Of a stretch of 21,957 bases of DNA, positions 15,855 through 21,957 are shown piece by piece. A model generated the notes under the pieces. The model ran no database searches. It saw nothing but the letters and a program-made list of their open reading frames with translations, and was not told the DNA's origin. Source of the stretch: an uncultured Lachnospiraceae bacterium (GTDB lineage Bacteria > Bacillota > Clostridia > Lachnospirales > Lachnospiraceae); assembly GCA_905193085.1 (NCBI GenBank), contig CAJJNI010000014.1, forward strand, positions 1-21,957, given 5' to 3'. Each line of letters starts with the position of its first letter. Positions within the stretch are counted from its first letter, which is position 1. The translations under genes and the position numbers were made by a program.

Positions 15855-16793
15855 ATGAAAAATAAACTGTACATATTTTTATTATTATTATTTTTATTAT
15901 CAATAATATTCTTCCCGGCAATTGCTTTTGAAGGTTCTGTAGAAGGACTTCTTCTGTGGTTTCATACTGTCCTTCCAACACTTCTGCCTTTTGTTATAAT
16001 TACGGGAATACTTTTAAAGCTGGATATTATTTATACTTTAACACGATTTATACACCCGGCATTTAAAAGATTACTGCATTTAAGTCCGATGGGCTGTTAC
16101 GGTTTAATCTGTGGTATACTGTGCGGCTATCCTATGGGAGCAAAAACTGCTTCGCAGCTTATTAAAGCTGAAAAAATTTCAAAAAAAGAAGGTCAGTTCC
16201 TGTTAGGAATATCTAACAATATAAGTCCTGCATTCTTTTTAAACTATGTCGCATCACAAACATTACATATAAGCTTTAATCCTTTTTTTTTATTAGCATT
16301 CCTGTATCTTATGATTTTTATTTACGCTTTTATCACCAGACCTGAATATGATGAAGTCACAATTCCGCAGTGCCCAGACTCTCATATAAAACTTACCTTC
16401 CAGATGCTTGATGAAAGTATTATGGACGGTTTTGAAACAATAACAAGGCTCGGCGGATACATAATTTTGTTTGCAATAATTGCAAAAATGGCAACAGCCC
16501 TTTTTCCTGCTGTTACCATTTTAAGTCCATTCACAATCGGCATAATAGAAATTACAAATGGCTGTAAACAATTCCAGCAGTTCACTCTGCCATTAAATAT
16601 ATCTATGCCTCTTATCTTTTTCTTATGTTCTTTCGGTGGAATATGCGGCATAGCACAAACTCAAAGTATGATACAGGGTACCGCTCTTTCTATACGCAAA
16701 TACATTTTCACTAAAATTGTTATAAGTATATTTGCGATGTTGTCTGCATACATTGTGTGCACACTTTATTCAAAATCGTTATCACTTATCTGA
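15855..16793 (+). CDS. ylbJ: YlbJ-like membrane protein (nucleoside-recognition/GATE fold)
   Basis: A 312-residue, very hydrophobic protein with about eight membrane segments, starting with a signal-like segment at residues 5-25. Family features include LLWFHTVLPTLLPFVI, a GILCGYPMGAKTASQL loop (about 87-102), SNNISPAFFLNYV and, in the second half, SFGGICGIAQTQSM, an internal two-fold layout typical of nucleoside-recognition proteins. In B. subtilis ylbJ is needed for spore cortex formation and lies beside ylbH (rsmD) and ylbI (coaD); the same genes are neighbours here, but ylbJ is on the opposite strand. The ATG at 15855 has no clear Shine-Dalgarno. The last 28 bases overlap the convergent coiled-coil gene. 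What it transports or binds is unknown. Confidence 0.85.
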   Translation: MKNKLYIFLLLLFLLSIIFFPAIAFEGSVEGLLLWFHTVLPTLLPFVIITGILLKLDIIYTLTRFIHPAFKRLLHLSPMGCYGLICGILCGYPMGAKTASQLIKAEKISKKEGQFLLGISNNISPAFFLNYVASQTLHISFNPFFLLAFLYLMIFIYAFITRPEYDEVTIPQCPDSHIKLTFQMLDESIMDGFETITRLGGYIILFAIIAKMATALFPAVTILSPFTIGIIEITNGCKQFQQFTLPLNISMPLIFFLCSFGGICGIAQTQSMIQGTALSIRKYIFTKIVISIFAMLSAYIVCTLYSKSLSLI

Positions 16794-17428
16794 ATATCAG
16801 ATGCCTCTTCTAACGGTGCTTCACTTTCCTGATTAACAGGCTCCGGCTGCAGCTCTTCCCTTACTTCAGTCCGTCCTAAAAGTTCATCTTTATTTTCTTT
16901 TACCAAAGCAGAATATTTTTCCATTGTATTCATCATACCACGAAAACGATTATCAAAATTATTCATTGTGCCATCAATAAGACTCTGGAGTCTGTTAAGA
17001 TTTTCTGCCATATATCTGACAGCTCCTCTGTGCATCATATCAGCTTCTTTCTGGGCATTATACACCAGCTCTTCTGCCTGATGATTTGCATCTGCCATTA
17101 TTTTGTCAGCCTCAGCTAAAGCCTGCTGAACTATTTCATGCTCATCAACAAGATTCTGAATATTCATGCGGGCTTCTTCTATCATCTTCTCCGCTTTATT
17201 TTCAGCATCTGCCATTATGGCATCTCTGTTATCAAGCATTTTTCTGTATCTTTCAATTTCGTCAGGAGCTTTCATTCTAAGTTCTCTTAAAAGTGACTGT
17301 ATTTCTTCTTTATTTACTACAATTTTAGATTGTGATAACGGCGATGTTTTACTCTTTTCTACTAAATCTTCTATTTCTTTAATGATTTCAAAAATCTTGT
17401 CCGGTTTTTTTCTGCTTTTGTCAGCCAT
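16766..17428 (-). CDS. Coiled-coil protein, DivIVA/ATP-synthase-b-like, unknown role
   Basis: A 220-residue soluble protein. A polar N-terminus is followed by a long alpha-helical region (about 55-185) rich in Ala, Glu and Lys with heptad character (AENKAEKMIEEARMN, ALAEADKIMADANHQAEELV), then an acidic, Pro/Glu-rich tail (about 190-220). Automatic annotation of such proteins wavers between DivIVA-like and ATP synthase subunit b-like; no sequence motif here decides. Genes of this type are found next to coaD in Clostridia, as here (37 bases downstream of coaD). An ATG at 17443 is in frame but forms part of the GGGAGGT site serving the ATG at 17428, which is the start. Its 3' end overlaps ylbJ by 28 bases, tail to tail. 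Confidence 0.75.
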   Translation of the reverse strand: MADKSRKKPDKIFEIIKEIEDLVEKSKTSPLSQSKIVVNKEEIQSLLRELRMKAPDEIERYRKMLDNRDAIMADAENKAEKMIEEARMNIQNLVDEHEIVQQALAEADKIMADANHQAEELVYNAQKEADMMHRGAVRYMAENLNRLQSLIDGTMNNFDNRFRGMMNTMEKYSALVKENKDELLGRTEVREELQPEPVNQESEAPLEEASDIQISDNDFE

Positions 17429-17465
17429 TGTATTACCTCCCATAATATAACTGTGAACCTGTTAT

Positions 17466-17948
17466 TTAATTTTGTTTTATTTTCTTTAATATTTTATTTT
17501 CTACAGATTTTGGAACAAATTTTGAAATATCACCACCAAATGCAGCAACTTCTTTAACTGTAGAAGAACTTATATATGAATATTTTGAATCAGTTATAAG
17601 AAATATTGTCTCAATAGACTCTGATAATGCCTTATTTGTCTGAGCCATGATAATTTCATATTGAAAATCAACATTTCCTCTTAATCCCCTTATTATGGCA
17701 TTTATATTTTCTTTCTGGGCAAAATCCACTAAAAGTCCTTTGTAACATGTAACTTTTACATTATCTAATTCTTTAAGTTCATCTTCAAGCATCAATACTC
17801 TTTCTTCCAAAGAGAAAAACGGTGTTTTGTTCTCATTAATAAGAACAACAACTATAAGTTCATCTACAAGCTTTGAAGCTCTTTTTATTATATCAAGATG
17901 TCCTACCGTAACCGGATCGAAACTTCCCGGATAAATTGCTTTCTTCAT
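17466..17948 (-). CDS. coaD: Phosphopantetheine adenylyltransferase
   Basis: A 160-residue nucleotidyltransferase that joins ATP and 4'-phosphopantetheine to dephospho-CoA, the penultimate step of coenzyme A synthesis. The ATP-binding motif GSFDPVTVGHLD (8-19, His17) and the C-terminal ISSSTVKE (126-133) are intact, and IRGLRGNVDFQYE (86-98) is the expected substrate-binding stretch. Length is exactly that of the family. The ATG at 17948 has GGGAGA 9 bases upstream and starts 2 bases after the rsmD stop; rsmD-coaD is a conserved pair in Firmicutes. Confidence 0.97.
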   Translation of the reverse strand: MKKAIYPGSFDPVTVGHLDIIKRASKLVDELIVVVLINENKTPFFSLEERVLMLEDELKELDNVKVTCYKGLLVDFAQKENINAIIRGLRGNVDFQYEIIMAQTNKALSESIETIFLITDSKYSYISSSTVKEVAAFGGDISKFVPKSVENKILKKIKQN

Positions 17949-17950
17949 GA

Positions 17951-18514
17951 TTATTTTTCTCCCTGTGTATATCTTAGGAAAACATGTTTATTTGTTTTGT
18001 AGCATTTTTCCCTTGTAATTTCAAAGCCCATATCTTCTGCAAATGAAAAATCATTATCAAGCGAAGCTTCTATAATAATTACTGTATTCTCATCAACCAG
18101 AGAAGTGAGCGCCAGCTCATCAAGTACACTCTTCTCAACTCTGGATTTATAAGGCGGGTCCATAAACACAAATGAGAAAGCTTCTCTTCCATCAAGCCTT
18201 CTGATAGCTGTAATAACATCCAGCGGTTTTATAACAGCATAATCGTTAAGTCTTGTATTTTTGAGATTCTCCTCTATACACTTAACTGCTTCTTTATTAT
18301 TTTCAACAAAAACTGCCTCTGCTGCGCCACGACTTAAAGCCTCTATTCCAATTGCACCGCTTCCACTGAACAAATCTAAAAATGTAGAATCATATAAATC
18401 CGGCTGCAATATGTTAAAAAGTGTCTCTTTAATTCTGTCAGTCGTTGGTCTTGTATCGTTTCCTGATATTGTCTTTAATTGTATTCTTCGTGCTTTTCCT
18501 GCAATTACTCTCAT
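17951..18514 (-). CDS. rsmD: 16S rRNA (guanine-966-N2)-methyltransferase
   Basis: A 187-residue SAM-dependent methyltransferase acting on G966 of 16S rRNA (E. coli numbering). It shows the RsmD start MRVIAGKARR, the TRPTTDRIKETLFNIL signature (21-36), SAM motif DLFSGSGAIGIEALSRGA (47-64) and the base-methylating motif DPPY (119-122). A TTG at 18526 is open in frame, but it forms part of the GGAG site located 6 bases before the ATG at 18514, which is the start. A consensus promoter lies 40-68 bases upstream. The gene leads a short operon with coaD and the coiled-coil protein. Confidence 0.96.
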   Translation of the reverse strand: MRVIAGKARRIQLKTISGNDTRPTTDRIKETLFNILQPDLYDSTFLDLFSGSGAIGIEALSRGAAEAVFVENNKEAVKCIEENLKNTRLNDYAVIKPLDVITAIRRLDGREAFSFVFMDPPYKSRVEKSVLDELALTSLVDENTVIIIEASLDNDFSFAEDMGFEITREKCYKTNKHVFLRYTQGEK

Positions 18515-18553
18515 AATTTTCTCCAATCCATTGCATAAGCATTAACATGTTAT

Positions 18554-18582
18554 ATTATAATTTTACTGTGCTTACATGTCAA
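18554..18582 (-). promoter_or_regulatory. Perfect consensus sigma-A promoter for rsmD-coaD
   Basis: On the minus strand TTGACA (18577-18582) and TATAAT (18554-18559) are separated by exactly 17 bases, a match at all 12 positions. The -35 box overlaps the stop codon (18579-18581) of the upstream dockerin gene, leaving no space for a terminator between them. Confidence 0.85.
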
Positions 18583-20423
18583 TGAGAAATTCCAAGTGAA
18601 ACATTTAATATTTTGACTGCATCTATTAAATTTACAACTCCGTTTCCGTCATAATCCGCAGCCTTAATATCATCTGTACTGTAGATTCCAAGCGCAAGCT
18701 TTAAAACATACAGTGCGTCGGCAAGATTAACTTTTCCGTCTAAAGTTGCATCACCTGCCAGTGTTCCATAAGGGACAGAACGATTAATGGAAACTTCTCC
18801 TCCATAGGCAGATGACTCGTTTCCTGATGTGTCATAAGCATAGACATTTATTATGTAAGTTCCACCTTCATATTTGTGTGATGACACATTGATATAACAT
18901 GTTGCAGTTCTACCTGATACAGAAGCCTTATGCCACACTATATCGTCCTGTCCGTTTTTTTCTGTCCACACCGGAAAATATACTGAATCCAGGCCGGCAT
19001 TGTCACTTACATCTGCTGTTAACTGAAACCCCTGATTTGTTTTCTGTGTAATTTTAATATTGGAAATAACAGGAGGTGTTGCGTCACTATTTGCGCCTGA
19101 TATTAAAATTGTGCTTCTTTTACTCCAGCTGCTTCCAAGCTGCCACGGAACATGGTAACGGTCATTGTTATGTGCATTTACTATTGCAACACCGTCACTG
19201 TTCGTACCGACACAGATTGCCGCATGGCTGTAACGGTTTTTTACTGCGCTGTAATAATAGACCGGATTACCTTTTAAAACTTTTGAATTAGCAGGGTCTT
19301 CTATCAATGTACCGCAGTTTTTTGATAAATATTCAACCTGTGAAGGACAGTAAGACCATGAAGCACTTCTGTCATCATAAGATTTCCAGTACCAGCCATC
19401 TGTCATATTAAGTCCGCCGGCATACAGACACTGTGATACAAAATTTGCACAGTCACCGCCTATTGAATTATAATTGCTGTATGATGAATTGTAATTTAAA
19501 GCGTATTTATTTGAATAATCAACTGCTGCCGAAGGATTATATGACATAACGGATGTGTTTTCTGAAGTTTCTTCATCATCACCGTAAATATCACCAGTAT
19601 ATTCATCTTCAACTATTTCGCCATTGTCCATAACAAGAGTATGCCATATGCCATAGCCCATGCTGTCTTTATTATTATTCATTGAATAATTTACAACTGT
19701 CCATTCATACATAATTATCTCATACTGCTGTTCTTCTTTTATTATATCTGCAATCTGATAATAGCACTCTGCACTTTCTATATTCATACCTGCATCTTTG
19801 TAATTTTGCATCAGATATACAGAACGCTGTACTTGTTTACTGTACAGCGTATCATTTAAATTTTTAAATGCATCTTGTTTACCTGCATTTATTTCTATAA
19901 CATTAGAATTTTGTCTGATTTTTCTGTAATCAGACAGCCATTCAGAAAAATAACTTTTTTCATCATCTGAAAGCTCCTCTGTCTTTTCAAGACTGTCAGA
20001 TAATGAGCCAGACTTGTACTCACTGTTTTCATTGCATATTATATCGGTAACACTTTTTAATAAATCAGCATCTTTCTCTGCCGCTTCAACAGTAACATTT
20101 CCAAACAATTTAAAAATCGAACTTTCTGATTTTTTTTCGTCGTTGTTACTGTCTTCACTGTTCTCATCATCTGCATTATCATCTGTATTGCGCTCTTCAC
20201 TGTCCTTATTATTTTTACTGTCGTCTTTATTACTGTCTTTATCGTTCTCATCATCTTTGCCATCATCATTACTCATGGCGGCATCAAAAAATTTTAAAAC
20301 AAAATCATGAAGCATAACTGACAGATTTACTTTGTATGTAGAAATACTGATTACAACCAGCACAAGAACAACTAGCAGCTTCGTTAAAAACGACTTAATC
20401 TTATTCTTTTTTTCTTCCTGCAT
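18579..20423 (-). CDS. Membrane-anchored amidase-domain protein with GBS Bsp-like repeat and C-terminal dockerin
   Basis: A 614-residue exported protein. Order: a basic N-terminus and hydrophobic segment (about 16-29, LVVLVLVVISIS), a second weaker hydrophobic stretch (31-47), a very acidic Asp/Asn/Lys/Glu/Ser tract (51-100), an unassigned helical region (110-290), and an amidase-like domain (about 295-444) with GGDCANFVSQ (Cys325), YSHAAICVG (His400) and AHNNDR. Next comes a GBS Bsp-like domain (about 447-545, PPVISNIKIT, WTEKNGQDD) and a type I dockerin (557-612) with two calcium-binding repeats, GDATLDGKVNLAD and DYDGNGVVNLID. The Cys/His pair suggests an NlpC/P60- or CHAP-like wall amidase. 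The dockerin should bind a cohesin, none of which is in view. The ATG at 20423 has a weak AGG site and lies 7 bases after proA. Confidence 0.85.
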   Translation of the reverse strand: MQEEKKNKIKSFLTKLLVVLVLVVISISTYKVNLSVMLHDFVLKFFDAAMSNDDGKDDENDKDSNKDDSKNNKDSEERNTDDNADDENSEDSNNDEKKSESSIFKLFGNVTVEAAEKDADLLKSVTDIICNENSEYKSGSLSDSLEKTEELSDDEKSYFSEWLSDYRKIRQNSNVIEINAGKQDAFKNLNDTLYSKQVQRSVYLMQNYKDAGMNIESAECYYQIADIIKEEQQYEIIMYEWTVVNYSMNNNKDSMGYGIWHTLVMDNGEIVEDEYTGDIYGDDEETSENTSVMSYNPSAAVDYSNKYALNYNSSYSNYNSIGGDCANFVSQCLYAGGLNMTDGWYWKSYDDRSASWSYCPSQVEYLSKNCGTLIEDPANSKVLKGNPVYYYSAVKNRYSHAAICVGTNSDGVAIVNAHNNDRYHVPWQLGSSWSKRSTILISGANSDATPPVISNIKITQKTNQGFQLTADVSDNAGLDSVYFPVWTEKNGQDDIVWHKASVSGRTATCYINVSSHKYEGGTYIINVYAYDTSGNESSAYGGEVSINRSVPYGTLAGDATLDGKVNLADALYVLKLALGIYSTDDIKAADYDGNGVVNLIDAVKILNVSLGISH

Positions 20424-20430
20424 AATCTAC

Positions 20431-21681
20431 CTACTCTCTTATCTGTCCACTGCCATATATAATATATTTTGTTGTTGTGAGTGCCATAAGTCCCATAGGT
20501 CCTCTTGCATGAAGCTTCTGTGTACTTATTCCTATCTCGGCACCAAAACCAAACTCAAATCCATCTGTAAATCTTGTTGATGCATTTACATAAACTGCAG
20601 CTGCATCAACTTCATTTAAAAATTTCTGTGCATTATCATAATCTTTTGTTACGATTGCATCTGAATGTCCTGTATTGTATTTATTGATATGTGCAATTGC
20701 CTCATCAATATCAGATACAGTCTTAACTGAAAGAATATAATCCAGATATTCTTTTCCCCAGTCTTCCTCTGTAGCTTTGTTCATGCTCATTGTACTGCAT
20801 GCTTTATCATCACCACGAAGCTCAACTTTTTTCTTTGCTGAATCTAACGCATCTTTTAATTTATAAAGGAATTCTTTTTCAATTGATTCATGCAGAACTA
20901 AAGATTCACATGCGTTACATACACCGATTCTCTGAGTTTTTGCATTTATTACTATTCTTACAGCCATGTCTAAATCTGCATATTCATCAACATAAACATG
21001 ACAGTTCCCTGTACCTGTCTCAATAACCGGAATTGTACTGTTTTCGACTACTGTTCTGATAAGTCCTGCCCCGCCTCTTGGAATTAAAACATCTACATGA
21101 CGATTCATTTTCATAAATTGAAGAGTTGTCTCACGACTTGTGTCTTCTATTATCTGAATTGCATCTTCTGGAAGATACAGTGATTTAAGTCTCTTTCTTA
21201 TTGAAGCAACGATTGCTTTATTTGAATTTAACGCATCACTGCCGCCTTTTAATATGACAACATTTCCTGTCTTAAAACAAAGGCCAAATGCATCTGCAGT
21301 AACATTAGGACGAGATTCATATATAATTCCGATAACACCGAGTGGAACTCTCTTTTGTCCTATCATAAGACCATTAGGACGGCTTTTCATTCCAAGCACC
21401 TCGCCGACAGGGTCATCAAGTGTAGATACCTGTCTGAGTCCTTCTGCCATGCCTTCAATTCGTGCATGATTAAGCATAAGACGGTCAACTAAACCCTCTG
21501 CCATATTTTTTTCTTTTGCGGCATCTAAGTCTAATTTATTAGCGGCAAGTATTTCTTTTTCATCATCAAGTAACCCCTGTGCAATCGCAAGAAGTGCTTT
21601 ATTTTTCTTAACAGATGGCAATTTGCACATCTCACTTACAACAGCTTTGGCTCTCTCACCTATCATCTCTAATGTCAACAT
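20431..21681 (-). CDS. proA: Glutamate-5-semialdehyde dehydrogenase (gamma-glutamyl phosphate reductase)
   Basis: A 416-residue enzyme of the aldehyde dehydrogenase superfamily, the second step of proline synthesis: it reduces gamma-glutamyl phosphate with NADPH. Family motifs are PLGVIGIIYESRPNVTAD (113-130), FKTGNVVILKGGSDA (136-150), PRGGAGLI (201-208), ETGTGNCHVYVD (221-232) and GVCNACESLV (253-262), where Cys255 is the catalytic thiol. The ATG at 21681 has AGGAG about 11 bases upstream. The proB kinase gene is not in the window. It is 16 bases downstream of the 5-formyl-THF cyclo-ligase gene and 7 bases upstream of the dockerin gene, so all three probably share a transcript. Confidence 0.97.
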   Translation of the reverse strand: MLTLEMIGERAKAVVSEMCKLPSVKKNKALLAIAQGLLDDEKEILAANKLDLDAAKEKNMAEGLVDRLMLNHARIEGMAEGLRQVSTLDDPVGEVLGMKSRPNGLMIGQKRVPLGVIGIIYESRPNVTADAFGLCFKTGNVVILKGGSDALNSNKAIVASIRKRLKSLYLPEDAIQIIEDTSRETTLQFMKMNRHVDVLIPRGGAGLIRTVVENSTIPVIETGTGNCHVYVDEYADLDMAVRIVINAKTQRIGVCNACESLVLHESIEKEFLYKLKDALDSAKKKVELRGDDKACSTMSMNKATEEDWGKEYLDYILSVKTVSDIDEAIAHINKYNTGHSDAIVTKDYDNAQKFLNEVDAAAVYVNASTRFTDGFEFGFGAEIGISTQKLHARGPMGLMALTTTKYIIYGSGQIRE

Positions 21682-21697
21682 AATAAAAACAACTCCT

Positions 21698-21957
21698 TTA
21701 TTCGGTTATAATATTCATAATTTTTACATCATGTTCCTCTGCCGGAATATTATCAATTATCTGCTCTTTAAATGCAAGTCCCACAGTTTTATATGCTTTA
21801 TGCTTTCTTAAATATCTGTCATAAAAGCCTTTGCCATAACCTATGCGGAATCCGTCTCTGTCAAATACAACACCTGGCACTACTACAAGCGCTTCTTCTG
21901 GTTCAAACACAGTAGAATTTACAGGTTCATATATGCCTTTATAGCCTTTTTCTACTT
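21698..21957 (-). CDS. 5-formyltetrahydrofolate cyclo-ligase, C-terminal part (cut by window edge)
   Basis: The visible 86 or so residues are the C-terminal half of the ATP-dependent enzyme that turns 5-formyl-THF into 5,10-methenyl-THF (MTHFS, YgfA/YqgN family). The family signature PGVVFDRDGFRIGYGKGFYDRYL is complete, including the Gly/Tyr-rich ATP-binding loop. The frame is open to the window edge (KGYKGIYEPV...), so the start lies beyond 21957; a GTG at 21910 is only an internal valine. The stop is 16 bases before proA. Confidence 0.93.
   Translation of the reverse strand, partial: VEKGYKGIYEPVNSTVFEPEEALVVVPGVVFDRDGFRIGYGKGFYDRYLRKHKAYKTVGLAFKEQIIDNIPAEEHDVKIMNIITE

Noticed and set aside
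18515..18526. TTG start for rsmD at 18526
   Set aside because: The TTG overlaps the GGAG site that serves the ATG at 18514, where the conserved MRVIAGKARR begins.
20014..20310. Plus-strand 98-residue and minus-strand 70-residue (20057-20269) open frames over the acidic tract
   Set aside because: Both are low-complexity shadows of the Asp/Asn/Glu codons in the amidase gene.

Overview
The window looks like a housekeeping stretch from a low-GC, Gram-positive anaerobe of the Clostridia, most likely a Lachnospiraceae-type gut or rumen bacterium. Pointers to this are the radC-mreB-mreC-mreD-PBP2-minC order, a very long class B PBP2, a dimeric eukaryote-like NADP-isocitrate dehydrogenase, AT-rich spacers with strong AGGAGG-type ribosome binding sites, and a dockerin-bearing cell-wall amidase. 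The family assignment is inference from gene content. No rRNA, tRNA, insertion sequence, integrase, phage gene or CRISPR array was seen, and coding density is very high. No gene-free stretch exceeds 300 bases; the longest is about 244 bases at 6125-6368.

Almost everything lies on the minus strand, so transcription runs from high to low coordinates. The first block (21957-16766) holds the end of 5-formyl-THF cyclo-ligase, proA, a membrane-anchored amidase with a C-terminal dockerin, then a consensus sigma-A promoter (TTGACA-17-TATAAT) that drives rsmD, coaD and a coiled-coil DivIVA-like gene. A single plus-strand gene, the ylbJ-type membrane protein (15855-16793), converges on and overlaps the last gene of that block. 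It is transcribed divergently from pepD.

The second block (15776-6369) is pepD, an M23 peptidase with an apparent frameshift at a run of seven A's, a relQ-like (p)ppGpp synthetase with its own promoter, an rRNA m5C methyltransferase, a 16S pseudouridine synthase, a YgiQ-type radical SAM protein, a DUF1653 protein and icd, ending in a probable rho-independent terminator. The third block (6233-1) has its own promoter and is the rod-shape and division-site cluster radC-mreB-mreC-mreD-PBP2-minC. Here MreB filaments, MreC/MreD and PBP2 build the side wall, and MinC (with MinD/E presumably beyond the edge) places the septum.

The points most worth a second look are the poly-A frameshift that separates the M23 peptidase from its membrane anchor, the dockerin on a membrane-anchored amidase, the roughly 240-residue insertion in PBP2, and several overlaps between regulatory and coding sequence. 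I did not find a clearly new multi-gene defence or mobile system; this is mostly core genome.
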